From Pelorhabdus rhamnosifermentans (GTDB taxonomy: Bacteria; Bacillota; Negativicutes; UMGS1260): a DNA stretch of 64,000 nt. A program made the translations under genes and the position numbers. How positions within the stretch are numbered: the stretch's first letter is position 1; every line of letters starts with the position of its first letter. The notes beneath the pieces were generated by a model. The model was given only the letters and a program-made list of their open reading frames with translations, did no database searches and was not told the origin of the DNA. Of this stretch, positions 36,072 through 45,862 are shown one piece after another. The stretch is from the NCBI RefSeq assembly GCF_018835585.1, contig NZ_JAHGVE010000017.1, positions 45,222 through 109,221 on the forward strand, written 5' to 3'.

Positions 36072-36889
36072 TGATACCGCAAAATAGCGAATGGTTACGT
36101 AAAGTAAAATATTTTGCACTAGATATGGATGGTACGATCTATTTGGGTAAGAAACTTCTGCCTGGTGCTCTGGAGTTTCTTCAGTATTTAAGACAAAGCG
36201 GTAGGCCGTATATGTTTTTAACCAATAATTCTTCGAAAAATAAACAATCTTATGTGACAAAGTTACGGAACTTGGGAATTGCAGCCACGAGTGAACAAAT
36301 ATTAACCTCTGGTGAAGCGACAGCTTTGTATCTGAATCAGATCAAACCGGGAGCACGCATTTTTTTATTGGGAACACTCGATTTAGAGCAAGAGTTTGTA
36401 GCTCATGGCTTTGTCTTGACAAACGCCCAGCCAGATTATGTAGTCTTGGGATTTGATCAGACTCTTACTTATGCTAAGTTGACTGAAGCCTGTCATTTAC
36501 TTCGCGAGGGCGTGCCGTTTATTGCCACGCATCCTGATATTAACTGCCCAACAGATGAACGGTCTGGCTATATTCCTGATGTCGGAGCCATGTTGGAACT
36601 GATTTATGCTTCCACAGGCGTGAGACCCAAAATTATTGGTAAACCTTATCGTGAAATTGTTGATGTCTTAATTGCTAAGATGGATTGTAAGCGAGAAGAA
36701 ACAGCGATGGTAGGGGATCGTCTTTACACGGATATTAAAATGGCCAAAGATTCGGGAGTTTGCGGTATTTTAGTGCTAAGTGGCGAAACGAATTTTAGCG
36801 ATTTGCAGCAATCCGATGTTCAGCCTGATTGTGTCTTTGAAGGTGTGCGTGAACTGACTGTTGCTTTAAAAACAAGTGAGAACAACTAA
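36071..36889 (+). CDS. HAD-IIA phosphatase (NagD-like)
   Basis: A 272-aa HAD subfamily IIA enzyme: motif I FALDMDGTIYLG, motif II FLTNNSSKNKQSY, C-terminal KPYREIVDV and TAMVGDRLYTDIKMAKDSG. Relatives act on UMP, glycerol phosphate or p-nitrophenyl phosphate. The stop and start codons overlap (TAATG), so translation is coupled to the antiporter. Together they may import a sugar or glycerol phosphate and release Pi. A perfect bidirectional terminator follows. Confidence 0.88.
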   Translation: MIPQNSEWLRKVKYFALDMDGTIYLGKKLLPGALEFLQYLRQSGRPYMFLTNNSSKNKQSYVTKLRNLGIAATSEQILTSGEATALYLNQIKPGARIFLLGTLDLEQEFVAHGFVLTNAQPDYVVLGFDQTLTYAKLTEACHLLREGVPFIATHPDINCPTDERSGYIPDVGAMLELIYASTGVRPKIIGKPYREIVDVLIAKMDCKREETAMVGDRLYTDIKMAKDSGVCGILVLSGETNFSDLQQSDVQPDCVFEGVRELTVALKTSENN

Positions 36890-36910
36890 AGTTATTGTTT
36901 GGTTACAATA

Positions 36911-36951
36911 AAAAACAGCCTTTGCTTAAATCAAGCAAAGGCTGTTTTTGT
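36911..36951. terminator. bidirectional terminator between convergent operons
   Basis: 17-nt perfect arms (36911-36927 with 36933-36949) with A and T tails on both sides. Confidence 0.92.
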
Positions 36952-36976
36952 TACAATTTATTTAACAAGTGCCTGG

Positions 36977-38317
36977 TTATCCTAAGAATTGTGCAAGGAT
37001 CATGACACCGATCAATCCGACGACAGATGCAATGGTTGTTGATGCCGTATAAATACCGAACATTTTATTCATTGGAATGCCTAGCGCCTCTTTTACAAAC
37101 CAGAAACCAGGATCTGTTACGTGGGAAGCACCGATAGCACCGGCACCAATGGCAATGGCAACTAAAGCGGGGTCAAGATTGGGATATACAGCAAGAACGG
37201 GTGTAATAAAACCAGCCGATGTCATCATGGCTACTGTTGCGCTGCCAATGGCAAAGCGCATGACAATGGCAATGACCCAGGCCATAATTAACGGACTGAT
37301 TTGAATGGTTGTTAAAACTTGTTTGAGTACATCACCAATACCGCTGTCAAGGATGACACGATTAAAAGCACCGGCAGCACCGATGACAAGAATAATGGAT
37401 GCCATGGGTCCCATGGCGGAATCAATTTGTTTGGCGAGTTCAGTTAAACTGTGACCCCGCTTCCAGCCCATTACATAGTAGGATAAGATGGCGGCGATAA
37501 ATAGGGCTGTAATGGGGCTGCCGATAAAGTTGACGATGGGCATAAAGGGAGCATTTTTATCAGCTACAAGTTCGATAATTGTTTTGCCAATCATGAGCAG
37601 AAGCGGTAATAAAATTGTAAAGAGTGTGACGCCAAAATGCGGCAAGGCTGAGTCTGGCACACGCTCAATGTTGCAGTAGCGGTCAGGTGGCTGAAAATCA
37701 TATTTCTTTGAAATAATCTTGCCGAAGAAGGGACCTGCAATAGCTGTAGCGGGAAGACCGATTAAAAGTCCGTAAAAGATGACCTTACCTACATCGGCTT
37801 TGAGGGCGAGAGCAATAGCCATGGCAGCTGGATGAGGTGGGATGACACAGTGGACAACAGTCAATGCAGCAAGCATGGATAAAGCGACTTGTACTAGCGG
37901 TTGTTTCGATTCAATGACAACGCAAAAGAGAATAGGCGTTAATAGCACAATGCCAACTTGTAAGAAAACAGGAATGCCACAAATATAGGCGACAATCATC
38001 ATAGCCCAGGCAGCTTTATTTTTACCAAGGAAGTTAATCAATGTACGCGATAACTTTTCTGCACCGCCTGATATTTCCATCATTTTTCCGATAATGGCAC
38101 CGAGAGCCAGGATCGGGGCCAGGAAGCCTAAGGTTCCTCCCATCCCTGCTTCAATGGAGGGGCCGATTTTAGCGAGTGGCATGCCTGTGGCAAAAGCAAT
38201 TAAAAAACAGGCTGCTGTGAGGGAGATAAAGGCGTGAATACGAAACTTAATACTAAGAACGATGATCATCAGGATGGCAATTCCGAGAGTGGCGAGCATG
38301 TAGAATGACTGATCCAT
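36977..38317 (-). CDS. GntP-family acid-sugar permease
   Basis: A 446-aa, about 12-TM permease with GntP-family features: GMGGTLGFLAPILALGAIIGKMMEISGGAE, LPPHPAAMA-like IPPHPAAMAIALAL, and ASHVTDPGFWFVKEALG. The family imports gluconate, glycerate and similar sugar acids with H+. It is the last gene of a minus-strand operon, 2 nt after the LarA-like stop, with AAAGAGG as SD. The operon's kinase suggests a four-carbon sugar acid as substrate. Confidence 0.88.
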   Translation of the reverse strand: MDQSFYMLATLGIAILMIIVLSIKFRIHAFISLTAACFLIAFATGMPLAKIGPSIEAGMGGTLGFLAPILALGAIIGKMMEISGGAEKLSRTLINFLGKNKAAWAMMIVAYICGIPVFLQVGIVLLTPILFCVVIESKQPLVQVALSMLAALTVVHCVIPPHPAAMAIALALKADVGKVIFYGLLIGLPATAIAGPFFGKIISKKYDFQPPDRYCNIERVPDSALPHFGVTLFTILLPLLLMIGKTIIELVADKNAPFMPIVNFIGSPITALFIAAILSYYVMGWKRGHSLTELAKQIDSAMGPMASIILVIGAAGAFNRVILDSGIGDVLKQVLTTIQISPLIMAWVIAIVMRFAIGSATVAMMTSAGFITPVLAVYPNLDPALVAIAIGAGAIGASHVTDPGFWFVKEALGIPMNKMFGIYTASTTIASVVGLIGVMILAQFLG

Positions 38318-38319
38318 AA

Positions 38320-39639
38320 TTAGTTCCTCTTTCCGCTAGACGCGTTAGTTGTATTTATATTGCTTTTGGAAGAAATAATGGGGAGCATGTCTGGGGCATG
38401 AGTGAGAACAGTGACTTTAGCATGAGCACCCTGTTCGGCAAAGGCCGATTGGAGCGCCTCATTTACTGAAGAAAATGGAACGAAGCCTAGTTTTTTTGCA
38501 TCGTCTGGAGCAATTCCTTGTGAGACGATATAGACTGTTTCGCGTTCTTTCACTTGTGCCCAGGCAATGGCTAAGGCTGCTGCCACTTCGTCAGGCAATT
38601 TTTTGTTATCCACAAGCTTTTTGAGTTCTGCTGAGGAATAGCCCGTAATATCTACGATTTCCGAGTGAGTTACAGCAACACCTTCATAACAGGGAGTGAC
38701 AATAATAATCGTGCCTCCTGCCTTGACAGCTAAATCGGAAGGATAGAGAGTCTTATGTGCTTGCCAAAATTCAATATCACAAGGATGGGAACCGGAAATG
38801 ACAATATCGGCTTCTTCAGGAATTTCTACAGCATAAATTTTTTGCGATAAGGCAACGCCTTCCTTAAAGGCAGCTTCCATATCACCAAAGAAAGCACCCA
38901 CAACTTCGCCGTGACGATTGAGGATGGTATTTAAAATGGTATTCATGCCAATTTTTTCAGCCATCAGATTGAGTTCACGACGAACGGGACTGTCTTCCAT
39001 TCCCAAGCAGGAGCGTGGGGATCTTACGCTGAGCAAATGTGTTTCAGCTGTCGTGTTTTCACCTGAAATACCTGGCTGAACAATTTTGGCACCCCCGGAA
39101 AAACCTGGAATATGGTGAGGGACAATACTGCCGATGCCAATCTTGAAATCGGCCTCATAGGCTTCACGGTTTACCCAGACACTGGTACCATTGGCTGTTT
39201 TGCCAAGGTCGATTAAAGCGTTGGGATTTTTGAAGTCATGATTTTTGATTGTAACACGCTCGGCGACAGCTTTACCAAATTTTTCGACGATTTCTTCTTG
39301 TGTCATAAAGCGATGTGTGCCAAGGGCAATAATAATGGTAATTTGTTCGTCTTTAACTCCTGCTGCATTCATTTCATCAAGCAAGAGTGGAATAATTTGT
39401 TTTGTTGGTGTTAAACGGGTGTTGTCGTCAGCTAGAATGACGATTTTTTCTTTCCCATGGACAAGCTCAGCAAGCGAGGGGGTACCAATCGGATGCCTGA
39501 GGGCCCGCATAATTTCTTGTTTGACATCAGGCACACTGGCGATATCCTGAGGCGAATAAATACCAATTAAATTTTTTTCCGGAACAGACACTTCCATGTT
39601 GTCAGAACCATAAGGTAGGACTATTTTTACACTCGACAT
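38320..39639 (-). CDS. LarA-family nickel-pincer racemase/epimerase
   Basis: A 439-aa LarA (DUF2088) protein. Visible motifs are LADDNTRLTPTKQI, ALGTHRFMT, and VPHHIPGFSGGAKIVQPGISG, containing the cofactor-linked Lys and neighbouring His; a His also lies in TAETHLLSV. Members racemise 2-hydroxy acids using a Ni-pincer nucleotide, made by LarB/C/E that are not in this window. Operon context suggests it epimerises C2 of a four-carbon acid sugar rather than lactate. The start at 39639 follows AAAGGAAG. Confidence 0.8.
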   Translation of the reverse strand: MSSVKIVLPYGSDNMEVSVPEKNLIGIYSPQDIASVPDVKQEIMRALRHPIGTPSLAELVHGKEKIVILADDNTRLTPTKQIIPLLLDEMNAAGVKDEQITIIIALGTHRFMTQEEIVEKFGKAVAERVTIKNHDFKNPNALIDLGKTANGTSVWVNREAYEADFKIGIGSIVPHHIPGFSGGAKIVQPGISGENTTAETHLLSVRSPRSCLGMEDSPVRRELNLMAEKIGMNTILNTILNRHGEVVGAFFGDMEAAFKEGVALSQKIYAVEIPEEADIVISGSHPCDIEFWQAHKTLYPSDLAVKAGGTIIIVTPCYEGVAVTHSEIVDITGYSSAELKKLVDNKKLPDEVAAALAIAWAQVKERETVYIVSQGIAPDDAKKLGFVPFSSVNEALQSAFAEQGAHAKVTVLTHAPDMLPIISSKSNINTTNASSGKRN

Positions 39640-39670
39640 AAGCAGACTTCCTTTCAAATTTCTTTCTAAA

Positions 39671-40681
39671 TTATTTTTGAGTACCCTTGGCTAGATGACT
39701 GGCAAAGTTAAGGGCAGCAATCATGCTGGATTCATCGGCAACGCCTTGTCCGGCAATGTCAAAGGCTGTACCATGGTCAACAGAGGTGCGGACAAAAGGC
39801 AGGCCCACAGTCACATTGATGCCATTATCAAAACCAAGCAGTTTGACAGGGATATGCCCTTGATCATGATACATTACAACGACAATATCAAATTCCTTGC
39901 GGCACACGGCGCGGAAAAAAACCGTATCAGGTGGAATGGGGCCAGTGGCGTTGATTCCTTCTTGTTGTGCTGCAAGTACGGCCGGGACGATTTCATCAAT
40001 ATCTTCACGTCCGAATAAGCCATTTTCCCCAGCGTGAGCATTGAAGCCAGCGACAGCAATGCGCGGTTGTTCCAGCCCTAATTGGTGCAGCGTGCGATGT
40101 GCCAGTCGGATGACGCGTAGGACTCGGTCTTTTTTTATGAGGTCAGCAGCTTGTCGCATGGATACGTGAGTGGTGACATGAATCACGCGTAGCACATCGC
40201 CGACAAGCATCATGGCATAATCTTTTGTATGGCTAAGTTCAGCTAAAATTTCAGTATGACCAGGAAACAAGTGTCCCCCCTTGTGAAGGGCTTCTTTATT
40301 GATGGGGGCTGTGACGATGGCTGCTACGTTGTTATTTATGGAATGCTCAATGGCGGCTTCAATGTATGTAAAGGCGGCATGCCCAGCCCTTCTATCTACC
40401 TTGCCGAAGGGAAGGTCAGCTGGAATATTTGCAAAATCAAGGACATCAATGACGCCATGCTGATAGGACCCTTCTTTTACATTCGATAGGCTTTTAATCG
40501 TTAGTGGGCTTTTTACAATCTTTGCAGCAAGTTCCATTCTTTTGGCGTCGCCAAAGACGAGAGGACGGCACGCGTCATAGATGCGTGCATTGGTCAGCGC
40601 TTTAGCGATGACTTCGGGTCCGCAACCAGCGGCATCCCCCATGGTAATTGCCAAAATTGGTCGTACATTTTTCTTATTCAT
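39671..40681 (-). CDS. pdxA2: PdxA2-type 4-phospho-acid-sugar dehydrogenase
   Basis: A 336-aa PdxA-family dehydrogenase: ITMGDAAGCGPEVIAKAL, VTAPINKEAL, GHTEILAELS, HVSMRQA, and MYHDQGHIPVKLLGF with the metal-binding His and Asp. In acid-sugar operons PdxA2 oxidises the 4-phosphate made by the DUF1537 kinase (4-phospho-threonate/erythronate type), leading to dihydroxyacetone phosphate by decarboxylation. The start overlaps the kinase stop by 1 nt. A role in vitamin B6 synthesis is less likely here. Confidence 0.85.
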   Translation of the reverse strand: MNKKNVRPILAITMGDAAGCGPEVIAKALTNARIYDACRPLVFGDAKRMELAAKIVKSPLTIKSLSNVKEGSYQHGVIDVLDFANIPADLPFGKVDRRAGHAAFTYIEAAIEHSINNNVAAIVTAPINKEALHKGGHLFPGHTEILAELSHTKDYAMMLVGDVLRVIHVTTHVSMRQAADLIKKDRVLRVIRLAHRTLHQLGLEQPRIAVAGFNAHAGENGLFGREDIDEIVPAVLAAQQEGINATGPIPPDTVFFRAVCRKEFDIVVVMYHDQGHIPVKLLGFDNGINVTVGLPFVRTSVDHGTAFDIAGQGVADESSMIAALNFASHLAKGTQK

Positions 40682-41973
40682 TATGGTAACCTTCTTGTTG
40701 TAAGTTTTTGTGATGCTTTGACTAATGCATCAGAGTTACCAAAAGCGCCTGCCTTGGTAATGACCCAGAATGACTTTCCCTCAGGTGTTTTCATTTTACC
40801 GAGGGGAATGGCTGGTGCTATTTCTTCAAGAATGCGAATGCCTGTGACGCCAAGGGCTTGGCAGACCGCACTGGCTGTGTCACCGCCGGTGAGGATGACG
40901 CCAGCGACGTCTTGTTGACGTAAAATGGCGGCTCCTGTTTCACCGAGAATTTTCGCAGTCACTTCACTGACTTCGAAGGCTGACATACTACGTTTGGCTC
41001 CTGCTGCTTTGGATCTTTCAATAGCTTGCAGATGGTAGCCAGAGGCAAGTACAATGTTTTTACCCTGTTTAAGGAGCGCCAGTGCTTTTTCGAGGCACGG
41101 AAGAGGGAGATGTGGCTGTTCAAGATAATTAGCCACATCTATTTCGATTAATTCATAATCATTAAGCAACAATTGAGTTACTTGGTCTCGCGTAATGGCA
41201 CTGATGCTGCCAGCCACAACAAGAGTGGGGTATTGAGGTTTTTGCTTTTCCTTCCAACCAAAGAGCTGTGGCAGACATTCAGCAAGACCAGCTGAGCCTG
41301 CCCAAAGAATGTGATCAGATACTTCTAGGACTGCTTGAGCCGCTAAAAGAAAATGTTCTTCTAACCAGGCATCGCAGCTAATGAAAGTGCACCCTGCTGC
41401 TAAATGTTGTCTTATGGAGGCTGTGATAGCAGCTTGACCTTGACAAAGATCAGTAATGCCAATATGTCCAACTTTTGCACCTGTTTGTTTGCGCAAAAGT
41501 TCTGGTAGAACTGTCTCAAACACAGGAGTTTTCTGATCTTTGGCTATTTCTGTTGCTGATAGAGGAACACCATGGAGCAGATGATTTCCGCCCACGGTGG
41601 TGCGACCATTCTTTGGAAAAGCTGGCATGACGAAGGCGAAATCATGGAGGTGAAGATCAAGAATAGCTTGTAATTCCACGCCTATATTGCCACGCAGGGT
41701 GGAATCCAATTTTTTATAGTAATGTAAAAATCTAGCCGCCCGGGCCTGTTTGGCAATTTGTTGTACTTGTCTGTAAGCTTTATCAGCGACACTAGCGCGA
41801 GTGTTTGTATCGATAACGATAATAGCTGCGTCAGAAGAAGCGGATAAAGTCGTGCCTTCTAATAGCACTTCAGTGTGCATTCCTTGTCTGGCGAATTGTA
41901 CTCCTGTATCATTTGCGCCAGTTAAATCGTCAGCAATAATGATCATGGATTTGGCTTGTTCGTTCAAAAGCAT
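40681..41973 (-). CDS. DUF1537 four-carbon acid-sugar kinase
   Basis: A 430-aa kinase of the OtnK/DtnK type. The N-terminal substrate domain has MIIIADDLTGANDTGVQFA and KKLDSTLRGNIG. The C-terminal nucleotide domain has VILTGGDTASAVCQALGV and ITKAGAFGNSDALV. It phosphorylates threonate, erythronate or related acids at O4. Which isomer is used cannot be read from the sequence. It is followed by pdxA2, larA-like and gntP, and preceded by rpiR. Confidence 0.88.
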   Translation of the reverse strand: MLLNEQAKSMIIIADDLTGANDTGVQFARQGMHTEVLLEGTTLSASSDAAIIVIDTNTRASVADKAYRQVQQIAKQARAARFLHYYKKLDSTLRGNIGVELQAILDLHLHDFAFVMPAFPKNGRTTVGGNHLLHGVPLSATEIAKDQKTPVFETVLPELLRKQTGAKVGHIGITDLCQGQAAITASIRQHLAAGCTFISCDAWLEEHFLLAAQAVLEVSDHILWAGSAGLAECLPQLFGWKEKQKPQYPTLVVAGSISAITRDQVTQLLLNDYELIEIDVANYLEQPHLPLPCLEKALALLKQGKNIVLASGYHLQAIERSKAAGAKRSMSAFEVSEVTAKILGETGAAILRQQDVAGVILTGGDTASAVCQALGVTGIRILEEIAPAIPLGKMKTPEGKSFWVITKAGAFGNSDALVKASQKLTTRRLP

Positions 41974-42006
41974 CAGGTCCTTTTATTGTATATAGTCTGG
42001 GCATAC

Positions 42007-42855
42007 TTAATGCGTTGTCCTGTGATGTTTTAAGGCCATACGAGAGTGATGGACTCTTTCAATGGCCGCGTCGCCGATGTCGAGGGCTAGTTTGACATAG
42101 AGAATGTCAATGACGATGAGTTGAGCGATGCGGGAAGTCATGGCATCAGACCGCATTTTCGTTTCTCGAGTACAGCTTAATAGGTAGGCAGATACGCTGT
42201 TTGTAATGCTAGAATTGATAGAGCTTGTAACGGCACAAGTGTAGCAACCTTGTCGTTTGGCTAATTCTAACGTGTAGAGAATATCTGTTGTTTCACCGGA
42301 ATGACAAATAGCAAAAAAAATTTCATCAGCTTGTGCTACAGAGGCCGCAATGGTCATGAGATGAGAATCACTATAGGCATTGATTTTTAGCCCTAATCGC
42401 ATGAGTTTATGCATGGCATCTTGGGCCACGACACCAGAAGCGCCCAGACCGATGACGTGGATGAGAGAAGATTTTTTGAAATGCTCCGCCATGTCTTGTA
42501 AGGCCGAGACAGAAAGCTGTTTTTCTAAATCGGCAATTCCTTGGACAGAAGAATGAATGACTTTTCGAATAATGGCAGGCAAATCATCTTGATTCTCTAC
42601 TTCTTCATAGATAGGGCGAATCTCATTTTCGGCTAATTCTTTGGTGAGAGCAATCCGGAACATAGCATAATTTTCGTAGCCAAGTAATCGATAGAATCGA
42701 ATCACTGTGGCATCACCCACTTGACAGTGTTTGGCCAGTTCGTTAATGGGGATAGTCAGTGCTTCTTGTGCATGTTGCTGCAAAAAGTGTACAATGCGTT
42801 CATGGGCCGGTGTAAAGCGATTACTTTGCAATCGAATGCGTGTAAACAGAGACAA
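42007..42855 (-). CDS. RpiR-family transcriptional regulator of the acid-sugar operon
   Basis: A 282-aa regulator. The N-terminal RpiR HTH has FTPAHERIVHFLQQHAQEALTIPINELAKHCQVGDATVIRFYRLLGY. The SIS domain (about 115-250) has LIHVIGLGASGVVAQDAMHKLMRLG and ICHSGETTDIL. I place the start at TTG 42855, behind a near-perfect GGAGGTGAT and aligned with the usual RpiR N-terminus; an in-frame extension to 42921 is possible. It is the first gene of the operon and likely senses a phosphorylated intermediate. Confidence 0.88.
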   Translation of the reverse strand: MSLFTRIRLQSNRFTPAHERIVHFLQQHAQEALTIPINELAKHCQVGDATVIRFYRLLGYENYAMFRIALTKELAENEIRPIYEEVENQDDLPAIIRKVIHSSVQGIADLEKQLSVSALQDMAEHFKKSSLIHVIGLGASGVVAQDAMHKLMRLGLKINAYSDSHLMTIAASVAQADEIFFAICHSGETTDILYTLELAKRQGCYTCAVTSSINSSITNSVSAYLLSCTRETKMRSDAMTSRIAQLIVIDILYVKLALDIGDAAIERVHHSRMALKHHRTTH

Positions 42856-43096
42856 ATCTATCACCTCCAACGTCCGGAGAAAATCTTCATACATATCATG
42901 AATGAAAAATAATTTCTCCACAAAGGATATTTGACGTTCTTTTTAAATTCCCTCTTTTTTTTTACTTTTATAAAAAATAGTGATTATTCTGATACGGAAT
43001 TTTATACGAAGATACTTATATAATTACTCGACGTGTCTTAATAATGCTATAATAGAAACCAAGTAAGTTATTTAAGGATAGAAAGGAATGAGAGCG

Positions 43097-44002
43097 ATGG
43101 GAAAATTTTCAATGGTATCGAGATTATTTATCCTTTGTGTCATGACTGTATTTATTTCTATTTGCAGCATGTATAGTTTGGTTGCAGCAGCACCGCAAGA
43201 TGCCAAAGAAATGGTTGTTACAGCCTATCAAAAAATGTTGAATTTTAATAATTACCATATGGCATTAGACTCTACTGCAACGATGTCGGTTCAAGGAAAA
43301 AATATTCGTATGGCAATGGAGGGTGGATTTGATATACAAGCGAAGCCCATGCTAAGCAAAGGGGATATGAACATTCGTGTTTATACGGATTCTAAAACAT
43401 TAGATAAAAATCTTGTGCAATACATAGAAGAATCCGGTAATCAGATCATCATTTATTCTAATGTTGATAATTCTTGGATTAAGCAGAGTTTTCCTAAAGA
43501 AAGTGTTGATTCCCTTCGTGATTATGGGAGTTATATAAAAGCGATTAAGAGCGCTGAAATTGAGAGTGATGACGATAATTCAACGGTAATTCGTGTTGTT
43601 GCAAGTGGCGAAGTTTTAAAAAATACGCTGAAACAAAAAATGGCGCTTATGGGAATGAATAAGCTTGTTGTATCAGATGATTTTTTAGCAGATATTCAGG
43701 ATCTATCCTACTCCATAACCATTGATAAGAGCACGGGTAACATTTCCGCGAGCCATATGGATTTATCTGACTTTATGGCTCAATTTGGTACTCATATGGC
43801 TGATAAAATGAAGACGACAGAAAAGCAAAAGCAGGCTATAACAGAAATGTTTCAAAATATGAAATTCATCATGGATGTTACTTTTTCACAGTATAACAGT
43901 GCACCCGATGTCGTGATTCCACAAGATGTAAAGGAGCGGGCTGTTGAAAAAAATGTTCAATCAAGTAAGCTTTTAAGCGGTCCACAGGTGACGCAATCAT
44001 AA
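43097..44002 (+). CDS. secreted protein resembling LolA-type/DUF6612 proteins
   Basis: A 301-aa exported protein. Signal peptide MGKFSMVSRLFILCVMTVFI... with cleavage near VAAA. The mature part has alternating beta segments (HMALDSTATMSVQGKNIRMAMEGGFDI, QIIIYSNVDNSWIKQSF, LSYSITIDKSTGNI) that suggest a half-barrel lipid-carrier-like fold. I do not recognise a specific family. AAAGGA gives a start at 43097 in preference to 43088. Single gene, bounded by a terminator. Confidence 0.65.
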   Translation: MGKFSMVSRLFILCVMTVFISICSMYSLVAAAPQDAKEMVVTAYQKMLNFNNYHMALDSTATMSVQGKNIRMAMEGGFDIQAKPMLSKGDMNIRVYTDSKTLDKNLVQYIEESGNQIIIYSNVDNSWIKQSFPKESVDSLRDYGSYIKAIKSAEIESDDDNSTVIRVVASGEVLKNTLKQKMALMGMNKLVVSDDFLADIQDLSYSITIDKSTGNISASHMDLSDFMAQFGTHMADKMKTTEKQKQAITEMFQNMKFIMDVTFSQYNSAPDVVIPQDVKERAVEKNVQSSKLLSGPQVTQS

Positions 44003-44006
44003 AAAA

Positions 44007-44048
44007 ATAGTGCCCTCTTTTCTTTAACAAGAAAAGAGGGCACTATCC
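44007..44048. terminator. bidirectional terminator
   Basis: 16-nt perfect arms (44007-44022 with 44031-44046) between convergent genes; an A run precedes the left arm. Confidence 0.88.
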
Positions 44049-44053
44049 AGTTT

Positions 44054-44320
44054 TCAGTTTTTTTTATAGGCTGGTACTTGCGGATGGAAGAGACGGATGA
44101 GCCACAGAAAGGCTAAGGCACCAAGTGTTGAAGCAATAATGGAACCTATAATGCCGTAGACTGCAAAGCCTAGCATGCCCAACAGAAAATTTCCAACAAA
44201 TGATCCTACTAGGCCGACAATCAAGTCGCCCCAAATGCCAAATCCATGATTGTGTGAGATAGTTCCTGCTAGCCATCCGGCAATAATGCCAATGATCGCA
44301 CCGACGATCCAGGATGTCAT
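44054..44320 (-). CDS. GlsB/YeaQ/YmgE-family small membrane protein
   Basis: An 88-aa Gly-rich integral membrane protein with three hydrophobic segments. The family pattern is IVGAIIGIIAGWLAGTI, then GIWGDLIVGLVGSFVGNFLL. Members are associated with stress responses (transglycosylase-associated family), with no known enzymatic role. SD AAGGAGG is well placed. Confidence 0.88.
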   Translation of the reverse strand: MTSWIVGAIIGIIAGWLAGTISHNHGFGIWGDLIVGLVGSFVGNFLLGMLGFAVYGIIGSIIASTLGALAFLWLIRLFHPQVPAYKKN

Positions 44321-44445
44321 ATAAAAACCTCCTTATTTATTTTTGTTAGTATGCTTTGTAACCAAAAAAGTTATGTAATGGAAAAAAAAGTGGCAACTGT
44401 GATAGAATAAGTAAAGAAGAATGGGAGATATCCATGAGGAGCTGA

Positions 44446-45756
44446 ATGATTTTGACACAAGATATTCATCAAAATGTAACGGATATGGCAGAAGAACTGA
44501 TTAAACTTCGCCGTGATTTTCATAAATATCCAGAGCCGGGCTGGACAGAATTTCGTACGGCCTCGATTGTTGCGGAAAGATTGACTGCCCTAGGTTATGA
44601 GGTGAAGTTAGGTGATGCCGTTATAAAGGAAGAGGCCATGATGGGGGTTCCTGATGCTTCTGTGTTGTTAAAGTGTAGAAAGCAAGCTGAAGAACAGGGA
44701 GCCAGTGCCTTTTATCTGGATCAAATGGCAGGTGGGAAAACGGGTGTCGTGGGTATTTTAAACACGGGAAAAACCGGTCCAACGGTTGCTTTACGCTTTG
44801 ATATGGATGCCAACGATGTTGTTGAGGATGAAGCCATAACTCATCGGCCTTGCCGCGAGGGGTTTCGATCGGTACATGATGGAGCCATGCATGCTTGCGG
44901 TCATGATGGGCATACGACGATTGGCCTGGGGCTGGCTAAGCTGCTTATGTTGCTGCGTCATGAACTTTCTGGTACGGTGAAACTTGTGTTCCAGCCAGCC
45001 GAGGAAGGCGTTCGCGGAGCTCGGGCCATGGTGGAATCTGGTATTGTTGACGATGTGGACTACGCTATTGGTTTGCATCTTGGTACGGCTGCAAATCAGA
45101 CCGGGCAGTTTGTGTGTAGTGCAGGGGGATTTTTAGCTACGACGAAGCTTGATGCCTGTTTTCATGGTAAGCCCGCTCATGCTGGTTTTGCGCCGCAGGA
45201 AGGACGCAATGCCTTGCTTGCAGCTGCAACAGCTTCTCTTCATTTACATGGTATTTCGCGGCATGGTGCAGGGATGACACGGGTAAATGTCGGCATTTTA
45301 CAGGCTGGGACTGGGCGCAATGTTATTCCGCAAGATGCTCTGTTAAAACTAGAAACACGGGGTGAAAATTCAGCACTTAACGAATATATGCAGCAAGAGG
45401 CTACTCGTATTATTCAAAGTTCTGCTGCCATGTATGGCGTGGAGGCACAAATAACCAAGATGGGTGCCGCCTTAGGCGGTCATGGCAACGAGGAACTGGC
45501 CACTGTATTAAAGTCAGTGGCTGAATCATCGGGATTGTTTAGCCAGGTTGTCACTCAAGCAAATATGGGTGGCAGTGATGATTTTACTTTTTTTATGAAT
45601 CGCGTGCAGCAACAGGGCGGGCAGTCTGTTTATGCTTTGCTTGGATCTGATTTAGCTGCTGGACATCATAATGGTTCTTTCGATTTTGATGAATCTATCC
45701 TTACAAAGGGAGTAGAAGTACTCGCAAGGAGTATTTTAGCTTTAGGAAAAGAATAA
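44446..45756 (+). CDS. M20-family amidohydrolase (AbgA/AbgB-like)
   Basis: A 436-aa M20D metallopeptidase. Metal ligands are in HACGHDGHTT, the general-base region in QPAEEGVRGA, and the late His in GHHNGSFDFDE. The dimerisation domain contains GKPAHAGFAPQEGRNALLAAATA. An insert near residues 70-110 and the ALRFDMDANDV pattern resemble p-aminobenzoyl-glutamate hydrolase subunit A. Cytoplasmic; likely cleaves an N-acyl or N-aroyl amino acid. SD GAGGAG. Confidence 0.85.
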   Translation: MILTQDIHQNVTDMAEELIKLRRDFHKYPEPGWTEFRTASIVAERLTALGYEVKLGDAVIKEEAMMGVPDASVLLKCRKQAEEQGASAFYLDQMAGGKTGVVGILNTGKTGPTVALRFDMDANDVVEDEAITHRPCREGFRSVHDGAMHACGHDGHTTIGLGLAKLLMLLRHELSGTVKLVFQPAEEGVRGARAMVESGIVDDVDYAIGLHLGTAANQTGQFVCSAGGFLATTKLDACFHGKPAHAGFAPQEGRNALLAAATASLHLHGISRHGAGMTRVNVGILQAGTGRNVIPQDALLKLETRGENSALNEYMQQEATRIIQSSAAMYGVEAQITKMGAALGGHGNEELATVLKSVAESSGLFSQVVTQANMGGSDDFTFFMNRVQQQGGQSVYALLGSDLAAGHHNGSFDFDESILTKGVEVLARSILALGKE

Positions 45757-45777
45757 TAAAAACTTTAGCTATTTCTG

Positions 45778-45806
45778 TTGAATAATTGATGAAATTGTTC
45801 TATAAT
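45778..45806 (+). promoter_or_regulatory. sigma-A promoter of the glycine riboswitch transcript
   Basis: TTGAAT (45778-45783), 17 bp, TATAAT (45801-45806). Confidence 0.65.
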
Positions 45807-45862
45807 AAAATCTGTTTTATATGTACTTTTTACAACTACATATGTGTTTTCGGATGATATTT

